This document shows, one piece after another, positions 30,773-39,882 of a stretch of DNA of 64,000 bases. The translations under genes and the position numbers were made by a program. Within the stretch, counting starts at the first letter, position 1. Every line of letters starts with the position of its first letter. The notes below the pieces were generated by a model. That model was not told the origin of the DNA. It saw nothing but the letters and a program-made list of their open reading frames with translations, and searched no databases. The stretch is from positions 1,054,001 through 1,118,000 of the forward strand of contig OZ242261.1 in the NCBI GenBank assembly GCA_965207045.1, written 5' to 3'. The DNA is from G965207045 sp965207045. GTDB taxonomy: Bacteria > Pseudomonadota > Alphaproteobacteria > Rickettsiales > Anaplasmataceae.

Positions 30773-32510
30773 TTATTTTATACAATTCAGATAACATTAA
30801 TAATTATAAAGTTTAATTTATATATTAAAACATAGTATCTTCTAATTCGTATGTGGAATTTTATACACAATAATGACGAAACATATTGACAAAAACCTTT
30901 TTAACAAACATTCAAGCACTATCTCACATAGAAGCTTGATTTTTCAATAGTAAACATTTTAATAGAAACTCTAAAGATAGATTATACCATGTAGAGGTCG
31001 GGCACACAAGATTGAGCATAATTGGCTTATTCTAAAAATAAAAAAAATGTTATTTCTATTAACGGTGAATTCTATGACTATAAAAAAATAAAAATCTAAA
31101 TTAATTTCTAAAGACCACAAATTTCCCTCTAATAACGACAGTTAAATTTTAATAGCCCTATCATAAAGATACGGAATAAACGCAGTAATTTATCTAAATG
31201 GTTAACGTGCTTTTTATATTATATAATTCAGAAAAAACAAGTTTTATTGTGCTAGAGATTATGCAGGAATAAAACTTATATTTCTTACGCGAATCACAGA
31301 TGAAGTTTCCTTTGCTTTAGAAATGAAATCGTAGAGTTCAATTACATTGAAGGACGTAATTCATTTTTAGATAGAAATCTGATTGACTGTGTAAATGACT
31401 TATCTAGCAATCTAAAAGTGCGTGAAAACAAAAAAAGTATACTTTAATCAAGCTCATGGAAAGCAAAACTCCTGATGAAATATTTAACAGACAAAAAACA
31501 CATATTTATGGCCACTCAATCAAGATAATACAGATGAAGTCCTTAAGCATATTAGATGATACAGATTTCAAAACCAATTTACCAATAAATCTAACTTGCA
31601 TCAGAGATGAAGTACAAGACGAAACACTTATAAAAGTAGAATATTACTGATTAAATTATTAAATGCTTAAAATACGTTAGAAATCAATAACAAAAACAGA
31701 AGCTTTTTAGAAATATAAGTTAACTTTAACTTGCCATCTTAAAATTATACCTTTCAATAATTTTGGGTTCCCACAAAGCTTTCCTTCCAATACAATGGAA
31801 TAGAATTACATTTTTCTGATGTGGGTTAGGATTAGTGATTATCAACCTAATTTAGGTATTAGAAAGTTTATCCTGTCAATCTAATCCTGAAAGACAAGAA
31901 TAACTATCCAGTATTTTGCCTTAGTGCTGCAACAAATTTAGCAATGAGAAAAGCAAAATTCAAGTATGATTATTATGTTTGATAAATGTACGATAAATCG
32001 TTCTATTTTAAAGGTAGAGGTGCAGTAGGGTAATTCATGCAAATTCTACAGATATTTAGCCAGCACAAATCATTTAATAGTGTAAAATATGTAACCAAGT
32101 TTTGAGCCTAACTTAAATAACAGCAATAGCCGATTTCCAAGACGATTTAAATAAACTACAGAGAACACAAAAGAAAATTGTTTCACGAAGCTACACTACT
32201 ATACTATAGTGGAAATTTCACGTTATACGAAAAACAGCTTATTTTTATGTAGATATGTTAAAATACTGATAGTATATAACTATTGCAGTCGCCCAAGAAG
32301 AATAAGAAATTAGATTAGTTGTCCAGGTATGTATTAAACCTGCTAACAAATTAAGCACTTTTGAGCCCTTAATCATTATTCACAAGGATCATTCGACAAT
32401 GCTCGTAACAGCTTTTACTCAACTGTAATATCAATTGTGAGTTATGAAGTTTGATTACATAGTTTATGTTTTTGAGTATTGCTCTTAACATTTATGTATG
32501 TACATTATCG
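30773..32510. other. Long gene-poor stretch, about 1.7 kb
   Basis: No intact gene is recognised. Open pieces in different frames occur at about 31320-31445 (including FNYIEGRNSFLDRNLIDC), 31456-31650 and 31868-31983 (KDKNNYPVFCLSAATNLAMR), as in a decayed gene or genes. I see no tRNA, tmRNA or RNase P RNA signature. Confidence 0.45.
31320..31650 (+). pseudogene. Possible decayed gene of unknown family
   Basis: A 40-residue piece containing FNYIEGRNSFLDRNLIDCVN is open to about 31444. A second piece in another frame (ATG at 31456, 64 residues, MESKTPDEIFNRQKTHIYGH onward) follows at once. The near-continuity across a frame change suggests one broken gene. The second piece alone could also be a short real ORF. 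No family is recognised. Confidence 0.25.
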
Positions 32511-32540
32511 TTGACAGCAATAGGATGAGTGTCTTATTAT
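32511..32540 (+). promoter_or_regulatory. Sigma-70-type promoter for rpiB-glyA
   Basis: TTGACA at 32511-32516 is a perfect -35 box. An 18-base spacer separates it from TATTAT at 32535-32540, one base from the -10 consensus. It lies 26 bases before the rpiB ATG at 32566. Confidence 0.6.
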
Positions 32541-32565
32541 CTAGCCTATTGTCGTTTTACTATTA

Positions 32566-33015
32566 ATGATAAAGGTAGCAATTGCGTCAGATCATGCTGG
32601 TTTCTCTCTAAAAGAGTCACTTAAGGATTGGTTAAGTAATAATCATTATGTTGTTTCTGATTATGGCTGCCATAACAATGAGATTGTTGATTATCCTGAT
32701 TATGCAAAAGATGTTGTGGATAACATAAAAAGCTCCATTAGTGATTGTGGAGTTTTAATTTGTGGGTCTGGAATAGGAATGAGTATTGCTGCCAACCGTT
32801 ATATTGGAATTTGTGCTGCCTTATGTCATAATGAGGACACCGCTAGACTCTCCCGCGAACACAATAATGCTAACATAATTTGTTTAGGAGCATTATTTGT
32901 CAGTGTTAAATCAGCACAAAGAATGCTAAAAGTATTCTTTAATAGCAATTTTACAGGTGGAAGGCACACTACTAGAGTAAAAAAATTGGATAACTTAGGT
33001 CAAAATAATGTCTGA
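32566..33015 (+). CDS. rpiB: Ribose-5-phosphate isomerase B
   Basis: Interconverts ribose 5-phosphate and ribulose 5-phosphate in the non-oxidative pentose phosphate pathway. It is 149 residues, the usual RpiB length. The N-terminal ASDHAGFSLKE phosphate-binding motif, VDYPDYA and the CGSGIGMSIAANR catalytic loop are all present. It overlaps glyA by 8 bases and follows a good promoter, so rpiB-glyA is an operon. Confidence 0.95.
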   Translation: MIKVAIASDHAGFSLKESLKDWLSNNHYVVSDYGCHNNEIVDYPDYAKDVVDNIKSSISDCGVLICGSGIGMSIAANRYIGICAALCHNEDTARLSREHNNANIICLGALFVSVKSAQRMLKVFFNSNFTGGRHTTRVKKLDNLGQNNV

Positions 33016-34246
33016 TAGCTCTTTAAAGGTGTTTGATCCTGAAATATACAATATAATAGCACAAGAAGAGGATAGGCAAAAGATGAATTTGCAGCTTATA
33101 GCATCAGAAAATTTTGTTAGCAAAGCTGTAATGGAAGCACAAGGAAGTGTATTGACAAATAAATATGCAGAAGGTTATCCAGGTAAAAGGTATTATTGTG
33201 GATGTAAATTTGTAGATGAAATAGAATCACTTGCAATAAGCAGGCTTTGTAAGTTATTCAGTTGTAATTTTGCTAATGTTCAGCCTCACTCTGGGGCAAG
33301 TGCAAACCTTGCAGTTTTCTTATCTTTGCTAAACCCAGGTGATACAGTGTTAGGGCTTTCATTAAACTCCGGTGGACATCTAACTCACGGTGCAAAAGCT
33401 AATTTATCTGGAAAATGGTTCAACACTATATCTTATGAAGTAGATAAAAAAACATTTTTAATAGACATGGATAACATTGCCAAATTAGCCGAGCAGCACA
33501 AACCGAAGCTAATTATTGCTGGTGCTTCTTCTTATCCAAGAAAAATTAATTTTGCCAGATTTCGAGAAATTGCTGATTCAGTTGGAGCTTATTTGTTAGC
33601 AGATGTTTCACACTACTCTGGGCTAATAGTTTCTAACTTATTTCCTTCTCCTTTTCCCCATGCACATGTAGTTACTTCCACAACTCATAAAACTTTAAGA
33701 GGTGCTAGAGGCGGGGTTATAATGACCAATGATGAAGCAATGATCAAACGAATCAATTCATCAATTTTTCCTGGAGTACAAGGGGGGCCACTTGTACACT
33801 CTATTGCAGCAAAAGCCGTGGCTTTTGGTGAGGCATTAAAAGATGATTTCAAAAACTATAGTACAAAAGTTATAAAAAATGCTAAAGCGATGTGTAAAAT
33901 CCTTGAAGAAGTTGGGCTTAAGATTTTAACAGGTGGAACAGATTCTCATTTAGTTCTTATTGATTTGCGCCCTAACGGACTAAAAGGAAATGCTGTAGAA
34001 GCAGATTTGGAGCAAGCTGGTATCACTTGCAATAGAAACGCAATACCTTTTGATTTAGAAAGTCCCAGAATAACTTCAGGGTTACGTTTTGGAAGTGCAG
34101 CAGAAACAACACGTGGCTTCAGTGAAAATGATTTTAAAGAATTTTCTCAACTAATCTCTAACGTTATTCTCAACAATAAGGTAAGAGAAGTTAAAAAGAG
34201 AGTTATTGAACTATGTCACTCAGTTATAAAAAGTAAAAAAGTTTAA
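33008..34246 (+). CDS. glyA: Serine hydroxymethyltransferase
   Basis: PLP enzyme that converts serine and tetrahydrofolate to glycine and methylene-THF, the main source of one-carbon units. It is 412 residues. The N-terminal LIASENFVSKAVMEAQGS, NKYAEGYPGKRYY and the PLP-lysine segment VVTSTTHKTLRGARGG are clear. It is the second gene of the rpiB-glyA operon. A 9-bp hairpin sits about 45 bases past the stop. Confidence 0.97.
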   Translation: MSDSSLKVFDPEIYNIIAQEEDRQKMNLQLIASENFVSKAVMEAQGSVLTNKYAEGYPGKRYYCGCKFVDEIESLAISRLCKLFSCNFANVQPHSGASANLAVFLSLLNPGDTVLGLSLNSGGHLTHGAKANLSGKWFNTISYEVDKKTFLIDMDNIAKLAEQHKPKLIIAGASSYPRKINFARFREIADSVGAYLLADVSHYSGLIVSNLFPSPFPHAHVVTSTTHKTLRGARGGVIMTNDEAMIKRINSSIFPGVQGGPLVHSIAAKAVAFGEALKDDFKNYSTKVIKNAKAMCKILEEVGLKILTGGTDSHLVLIDLRPNGLKGNAVEADLEQAGITCNRNAIPFDLESPRITSGLRFGSAAETTRGFSENDFKEFSQLISNVILNNKVREVKKRVIELCHSVIKSKKV

Positions 34247-34290
34247 CTTTAGATAAGATTTTGTATTATACGCTAAAACGACTACTTGAA

Positions 34291-34315
34291 AGAAAAATAT
34301 TTCACGTATTTTTCT
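34291..34315 (+). terminator. Possible AT-rich terminator hairpin after glyA
   Basis: AGAAAAATA (34291-34299) is the exact reverse complement of TATTTTTCT (34307-34315), with a 7-base loop. It lies 45 bases past the glyA stop. It is weak because the stem is AT-rich and no long T-run follows. Confidence 0.35.
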
Positions 34316-34417
34316 AAATGAAATTGATGTTTTTATATTGATATAGACATAATATTCCATTACATCTTTCTATATGGTGGATTTTACATAAATAAAATGG
34401 TAAGATGATAAGATGTA

Positions 34418-35719
34418 ATGCAAAAAAAAAATCTTATGCCAAAATTTTGGATAAATATTAAAGAATTTTTCATTAAGCTTTTTAGTAGAAGAAACACAGT
34501 TAACGTTGTTAAAGAAGATAAGGAAGAAGGCGTATATTTGTATGATAAGAAGCCTATTTATGAAATACCCACTACAACAAATAATGCGAATCAATACATA
34601 AATGAAGCTCAAGCTAACAAATCCAAAAGCCAATATAAAAAAGAACATTCACCACCACCACAGTATTCACCACCACCACCACCCCAATCTATAAAACATC
34701 TACAAACTGGTAAAAGCCAGAATATCAGAGAAATTACATTCTACACAGAAGAAGAAACCTATATAGATATGAATAGCTCTAAAGCAATCTACCAGAACAC
34801 TAAAAAAATTAAGCAGCAACAGATGGCAAACGTGAAAGCTCAAACTACTTCAAAAAGAATACCACCAGAACTAGTCCAAAGCCCTACAGAACTTATGCAC
34901 AACATTATGAACAGTAGTAAAGTAAAATATGAAAGTATTTATCATTGTACCAATCATCCTACCACTTCCCTTACTACTGGTAACCTTAACCTAGATTTTC
35001 AGCATAATCTTGAACTTAAAGTAAAATACGTAAATATAGATGAATACAATCAAGGTAACAGAACATCTGTATACACACTCTCTGAAATTACAGATAGTAC
35101 TACCACCCAGCCCAGCAAACATAAAGAAGATTATGTTTATAAAACTCCAATTGCCTGGGGAATGCTTATCCAAGAACAGCTTAACAACAAAAACCCCATA
35201 TATGATATCCCTAAAACAACACATAACACAAGTAAAAACACTGAAGACAAATCACCCAAACATCACTCAAGTAACAACAATAGCAAGCCGATATACTATG
35301 ATATACCACCAAGACTCTATCCATTTTCTCTGTATTCTTATACAAAAAATCGATTTGACAAAAATAAACCAATTTCAATTTATGATATACCTCAAAACAA
35401 AGGAGATATAATAAGTGATACTCATGAATCTAAGGAAATTAACATACCTTTCAAGATAAAAAAATTTCAGGATAAAGGGCAAAATAAAAATCAAGAAATA
35501 AAAAAAAGAAACATTGATGAATTTAAGGAAAATCTAAATCAACCTCTCTTAAAGCAACAGAAAAACTTACAAAATACATCCTCAAAAAAACAGACTAAAT
35601 TAGCAGAAAAAGACTACCATAAAAAAGAAAAAGACATCTATAACAGTAACTTACAAACAAGAACCACTATCAAGGCTAAACAAAAGTACACTAATAGTGA
35701 TTGGGGAATTGAAAGATAA
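34418..35719 (+). CDS. Candidate host-directed effector with repeated tyrosine (YDIP/YEIP) SH2-docking motifs, 433 residues
   Basis: Hydrophilic, Lys/Asn/Gln/Thr-rich protein, mostly predicted disordered, with no signal peptide. Residues 7-22 (MPKFWINIKEFFIKLF) could form an amphipathic helix. Four Y-[DE]-I-P sites are visible: KPIYEIP (Tyr48), NPIYDIP (Tyr262), PIYYDIP (Tyr294) and ISIYDIP (Tyr322). Others are YKTP (Tyr241), YVNI (Tyr204), YQNT (Tyr125) and YIDM (Tyr115). A polyproline tract lies at residues 79-89. The C-terminal 90 residues are strongly basic. Known host rules: pYxxP binds Crk/Nck-type SH2 domains, pYxN binds Grb2 and pYxxM binds PI3K p85. The PIYDIP context also resembles EPIYA-type motifs of bacterial effectors. 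Secretion, probably by type IV, is inference. An alternative ATG lies at codon 7. The gene ends convergently against the symporter gene. Confidence 0.75.
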   Translation: MQKKNLMPKFWINIKEFFIKLFSRRNTVNVVKEDKEEGVYLYDKKPIYEIPTTTNNANQYINEAQANKSKSQYKKEHSPPPQYSPPPPPQSIKHLQTGKSQNIREITFYTEEETYIDMNSSKAIYQNTKKIKQQQMANVKAQTTSKRIPPELVQSPTELMHNIMNSSKVKYESIYHCTNHPTTSLTTGNLNLDFQHNLELKVKYVNIDEYNQGNRTSVYTLSEITDSTTTQPSKHKEDYVYKTPIAWGMLIQEQLNNKNPIYDIPKTTHNTSKNTEDKSPKHHSSNNNSKPIYYDIPPRLYPFSLYSYTKNRFDKNKPISIYDIPQNKGDIISDTHESKEINIPFKIKKFQDKGQNKNQEIKKRNIDEFKENLNQPLLKQQKNLQNTSSKKQTKLAEKDYHKKEKDIYNSNLQTRTTIKAKQKYTNSDWGIER

Positions 35720-37033
35720 TCAATTGAAACGGTATTTGTGTTTAGGTAGCATAGGAAGTGCATAACCTAAGCCTGAGCACAATATTGACAAGTATGTGAA
35801 CTCACTATTTAACAGCAGTAATACTATCAAACTCAATGCACCAAACAACGTAGAAAGTATTACTGACATCTTTTTCAACCTTTCTTTAGAAAGTAAAAAG
35901 CCAAATACTGAAGGTACAAAAAGTGTAGAAACACAAAACGAATAGGAGAACATTATAACATTTATTATGCTTTCAAAATAAAACACAGCTGCTAACGAAG
36001 TTGTTCCAATAATTGTTGTTACCACAATTTCCATTGATAAAGATCTCCGTGATAATTTCATAGATACAAAATCATAAGATATATTACTACTTATTGCACA
36101 TAGCAATGAGTCTACAGTTGAAGTTATAGCCAAAATTATAGCAATCGCAGTCATAATATACATTGGTGAATCTAGATAATTTGCTGCAAAAAATAACAAA
36201 ATTCCATTATCAAGCACAGTTGTATGACTTTTAGCAAAAATACCGATTGTAACAGGAATAATTGTTATCAAAAAAATGCTAATCGAAGCAATTATTGCTG
36301 AATATTTCACAACTTTTTTTGATTTCGCAGAAAAGAATAATTGAGCCATATCTTGTTCTATGAGCATATAACAGCAAGGCCAGATAAACCAGCCTATGAC
36401 TGAATAATCATAAGCTTGAGAAAAAGCAAAATTAACAGATGTAATATCTGTATTACTTAACGCAGTTAAAAACAACAACAGCAATGCAAAAATTATGAAT
36501 AAAATTTGCAAAACATTTGTTTTTACAACCGCTTTTATCCCACCTAAAGAAGTATATAAAATCACTGCACACCATATAAGAACAAAAATAAAATCATTTT
36601 TCATACCAACTGTGAAAAGTAAATGCCTAATTGCGATCCCTTGTGCAACCATTATAGAAAATAATGATACACTAGAAACAACAGAAGAAAATTTTCTAGC
36701 TAAAGGAAAACCATATTTCTCTTCAAATACCGCAGAAATAGTAGGTAAATTAGCGCTCTTTAATACATCCCCAAAAACAAAAGCTATTATTAGTAGACCT
36801 ACTAAACTACCTAAGGGATATAACAAACCATAGAAGCCCTTCTCATAAGAAGCATCAGAAACTCCTACAACCATACCGCCCCCAACTTGTGTTGCAATTA
36901 TAGTTAAAGTTAACAGAGGTATTCCTAATTTTTTACTATAAAGATAATAATCATCGCGATCAGAAGAAACTTCCTTTCTAAGGATTGCAAAAAAAACTAT
37001 TATTGCTATTAATAATGATAATGTCAGTAACAT
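35720..37033 (-). CDS. Sodium:solute symporter family protein (SSS, PutP/PanF-like)
   Basis: Inner-membrane Na+-coupled transporter of 437 residues with about 12-13 hydrophobic helices. Seen are the N-terminal DDYYLYSKKLGIPLLTLTIIATQVGGGMVVG (helix 1, unwound Na+ site region) and the family signature region around YTSLGGIKAVVKTNVLQIL. The substrate cannot be fixed; proline, pantothenate and other small solutes are all possible in this family. It is slightly shorter than PutP (about 500). It abuts the tyrosine-motif gene convergently with no gap. Confidence 0.85.
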   Translation of the reverse strand: MLLTLSLLIAIIVFFAILRKEVSSDRDDYYLYSKKLGIPLLTLTIIATQVGGGMVVGVSDASYEKGFYGLLYPLGSLVGLLIIAFVFGDVLKSANLPTISAVFEEKYGFPLARKFSSVVSSVSLFSIMVAQGIAIRHLLFTVGMKNDFIFVLIWCAVILYTSLGGIKAVVKTNVLQILFIIFALLLLFLTALSNTDITSVNFAFSQAYDYSVIGWFIWPCCYMLIEQDMAQLFFSAKSKKVVKYSAIIASISIFLITIIPVTIGIFAKSHTTVLDNGILLFFAANYLDSPMYIMTAIAIILAITSTVDSLLCAISSNISYDFVSMKLSRRSLSMEIVVTTIIGTTSLAAVFYFESIINVIMFSYSFCVSTLFVPSVFGFLLSKERLKKMSVILSTLFGALSLIVLLLLNSEFTYLSILCSGLGYALPMLPKHKYRFN

Positions 37034-37281
37034 AATTACTGTTGTAAATTATATCATGATAAGAAACAAGCGTAGTTAAGATTTCATTAGTAAAAATATT
37101 ATGTATTTCTGGTATATAACAGCTGCTTACTTAGTAAATTTTTCAGCTCTATCTTATTTATTATTAACTTCCATTTACTATTATCTAGTAAAAAGTAAAT
37201 AAAATATTGTAAAAAAATCTACAGTTGATTCTCAATTACTTTATGTGATAAAATAAGCAATGTGATTGTGTAAAGGTTAAT

Positions 37282-38367
37282 GTGCAAGCTCCAAAATACA
37301 ACCTTGAAGAATTTAACAAAACAAAAAGATTTGAAAAAAGAATAGATAATTATAGAAAAATTATCAATGTTGTCACTCCTTTCAGCAGCATTACACTATG
37401 GTTGAGCTTTTCTTTCGTTGTAAGCGGCCTAATGGTACTAAAGTTTAGAACTCTTCAGCTATTTTCTGCAAGCCTAGAAACTATTGCTTTGATCGCTATA
37501 ACACCTGCTTTGTTTTCTATAATTGTTTTTCCTCTTTACTTGCTAAACAGAAAGAAAAAATATGAAACATTAGAAAGCCTCGGAAGAATAGAGCAGAATA
37601 ATAATTTGCTGTTAAAACGTGCATTTGAAGATATAAGAGGAGAATCTACAAGCCCACAAACCAAAAAAGCAATAAATTCTTATACAAGAGGGCTTAACAA
37701 TAAGCTTATTATCACTAGTTTAAAACAAATAGAACAGTTAGAAAAAAATAAACAAGAAATTCAAGAATTATCAGATAGGGTTAAGAACGAAACAACCCTC
37801 AAAAAAATCTTCCGTATTGTTCCAACCTATGCAAACATGTTTGCAATTTCCATATTAACTATAAACCAGACAATTGTTGTGATTGATCTTTGGGTTCAAT
37901 TGGGTATAAACAGTTCATTATATAAAAAGTTAGGTCTTATATTTGATTTCCAAACAATATTTGATACTATTGGCTTAGGAATATTAGTTATTTCATCAAT
38001 TACTAGGGTAGTCTATAATTTGTCTGAAAAAGATACAGAAAGAAGAAAAGAAAAAACTATAGAGCAAAAGGTAAAAGAAACAGCATTCATAATACTACCT
38101 ATATTTGGTGCCTTTCTTTCCTTAATAGGTAAAATTGGATTGGGTATTTCAGGATGTGGAATTTGGAAAATACCTACTAAAGAAGGAGGTTTCGTTCCCT
38201 GGTCTTTAATTCTTCGTGGAACTGGGATGTTTATAGTTATAGCTGTAACACTTGCTGAGGTTATAGGAGCTCTAAATAAACCTATAGAAGACGATATCAG
38301 TGTAAGTACAGCCCTGAATATTACTACTACTAACGAAATGACTGCTGGTATAGTTGCAACAAACTAA
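37282..38367 (+). CDS. Multi-TM protein of unknown family, 361 residues
   Basis: Six hydrophobic segments are visible (about residues 32-54, 63-88, 178-204, 221-241, 265-290, 304-331). A long charged, probably coiled region lies between the second and third (residues 89-175, for example LKQIEQLEKNKQEIQELSDR). The start is GTG at 37282; an overlapping ATG at 37280 is out of frame and soon stops. The overall style, pairs of helices separated by Lys/Glu-rich stretches, resembles the protein at 15.8-16.9 kb. It is followed after 9 bases by the O-methyltransferase and may be co-transcribed with it. Confidence 0.7.
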   Translation: MQAPKYNLEEFNKTKRFEKRIDNYRKIINVVTPFSSITLWLSFSFVVSGLMVLKFRTLQLFSASLETIALIAITPALFSIIVFPLYLLNRKKKYETLESLGRIEQNNNLLLKRAFEDIRGESTSPQTKKAINSYTRGLNNKLIITSLKQIEQLEKNKQEIQELSDRVKNETTLKKIFRIVPTYANMFAISILTINQTIVVIDLWVQLGINSSLYKKLGLIFDFQTIFDTIGLGILVISSITRVVYNLSEKDTERRKEKTIEQKVKETAFIILPIFGAFLSLIGKIGLGISGCGIWKIPTKEGGFVPWSLILRGTGMFIVIAVTLAEVIGALNKPIEDDISVSTALNITTTNEMTAGIVATN

Positions 38368-38376
38368 TAGATTTTT

Positions 38377-39021
38377 ATGCGAAGTAAAAAACCTAGTTCA
38401 TTAAGCTATATAGAAGAGTTATTCACTAAAGAGGAATGCCAAAAATTGAAAAGTTTGCACTATCAGTTTACTGATAAAAGGCGATTTATACAAATCAGTC
38501 CTCTAGAGGGAAAAATCCTATATCTTTTAATTAAAATGAAAAACATAAAAAACATAATTGAAATTGGCACTCTAGTAGGATATTCCACATTGTGGATGGC
38601 AAAAGCAATACCTACCGACGGAATAATTTATACTATAGAGAGGAATAAAGAACACGCAGATATTGCAAGAAAAAACTTAGCTGATTATAAAAATATCACT
38701 GTGATTGAAGGTGATGCTGCTATTGAATTAAGTAAGTTAGAAAAAGAAAAGCAATTTGACATGATCTTTATTGATGGAAACAAGAGTGGTTATTGCCGTT
38801 ATTTAGATTGGGCAGAAAGAAACATAAAAAAAGGTGGTTTGATCATTGGAGACAACGCTTTACTATTTAATACAGTATTTACTGAAAACTTGCCTAATAA
38901 CATTTCATGTAAATCAAAAGAAATCATGAGAGAGTTCAATAAACGCTTGGCTAATAGCAAAAAATATGATTCTATTATATTACCAACAATAGAAGGGCTT
39001 GTAGTTGCTATAAAAAAATGA
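38377..39021 (+). CDS. SAM-dependent O-methyltransferase, catechol/caffeoyl-CoA OMT family
   Basis: 214 residues with a complete class I methyltransferase fold. The SAM-binding motif is IIEIGTLVGYSTLWMAKAIP, the acidic residue after strand 2 is in IYTIERNKEHADIARKNL, and VIEGDAAIEL and DMIFIDGNKSGYCRYLDWAE follow. The IDG..K..Y metal/substrate segment is typical of this family. The methyl acceptor is unknown. Its stop overlaps the mreC start (ATGA), so the two are translationally coupled. Confidence 0.88.
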   Translation: MRSKKPSSLSYIEELFTKEECQKLKSLHYQFTDKRRFIQISPLEGKILYLLIKMKNIKNIIEIGTLVGYSTLWMAKAIPTDGIIYTIERNKEHADIARKNLADYKNITVIEGDAAIELSKLEKEKQFDMIFIDGNKSGYCRYLDWAERNIKKGGLIIGDNALLFNTVFTENLPNNISCKSKEIMREFNKRLANSKKYDSIILPTIEGLVVAIKK

Positions 39022-39833
39022 GGCACTTTGCTATACATCAACGTTTTACATTGCAAAATTTTATCTTTTTTCTAAGATATCACTCTAGATTTTTGAAAAT
39101 TACTTTCTATACAGTATTATCACTATTCATCTTTTTCAAGGAAGTAAAAAACATTAATTACTTTGACAGTATTAGAAATAAGATTTTATCCTCAAAGATA
39201 TTTGAAATAATAAATTTTCCTTCACATTTTTTAAATTACGCGGGTAACATAATATATTATTATAATCACTTAAAAGAGGAAAATTCTAAGCTCTCTAATA
39301 TTGTTTCTTCATTCGAATTAGACAAGATTAAGAAGGAAAATAATGATTTAAAAGAATTGCTTAATTTCCAAAATTCACAAGATGTAGATGTAATCACAAC
39401 AAAAGTTGCATGGATAATAGACAACAAAACTTCTCACTATGGAATAATAAATATTGGATCATCTCAAGGAGTAAAACAAGGTCAAGCCGTAATAAACAAA
39501 AATGCTCTTATTGGGAAGATAATAAAGGTTAGCGACTCTAGCGCTAAAATATTATTTTTACATGACCCTCAGTTTCGTATACCTATAAAAATTTTAAGTA
39601 ATGGAGAAGAAGCAATAGCAAATGGAAGAAATGATAAAAATTCGCTGAAGCTATCTTACTTAAATAATCAAGAATTGGAAGAAGGTGATTATATTGTAAC
39701 AGCTGGTGAATTTCCCAACTTTGCTCCTGGACTGCCTTTAGGGCGGTTAAAAAAACCTGACCAAGTGATATTTGAAGTAAATTGGAAAGCTTTAGGCCCT
39801 GTTAGTATAGTGATACCAAAAGCACAACATTGA
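39018..39833 (+). CDS. mreC: Rod shape-determining protein MreC
   Basis: 271 residues with one N-terminal membrane anchor (about 24-42), a coiled coil (about 88-118) and a periplasmic beta-barrel domain. The latter has NKTSHYGIINIGSSQGVKQGQAVINKNALIGKI, closely matching the MreC core. In rod-shaped bacteria MreC links the MreB cytoskeleton to the wall-synthesis machinery. Its retention here is notable if the organism has little or no peptidoglycan. It is coupled to the upstream methyltransferase gene by a 4-base overlap. Confidence 0.9.
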   Translation: MRHFAIHQRFTLQNFIFFLRYHSRFLKITFYTVLSLFIFFKEVKNINYFDSIRNKILSSKIFEIINFPSHFLNYAGNIIYYYNHLKEENSKLSNIVSSFELDKIKKENNDLKELLNFQNSQDVDVITTKVAWIIDNKTSHYGIINIGSSQGVKQGQAVINKNALIGKIIKVSDSSAKILFLHDPQFRIPIKILSNGEEAIANGRNDKNSLKLSYLNNQELEEGDYIVTAGEFPNFAPGLPLGRLKKPDQVIFEVNWKALGPVSIVIPKAQH

Positions 39834-39882
39834 GAGAAAATTTTAAGATTGATCATATAATTTTTCCATTAAACAAATAGAA

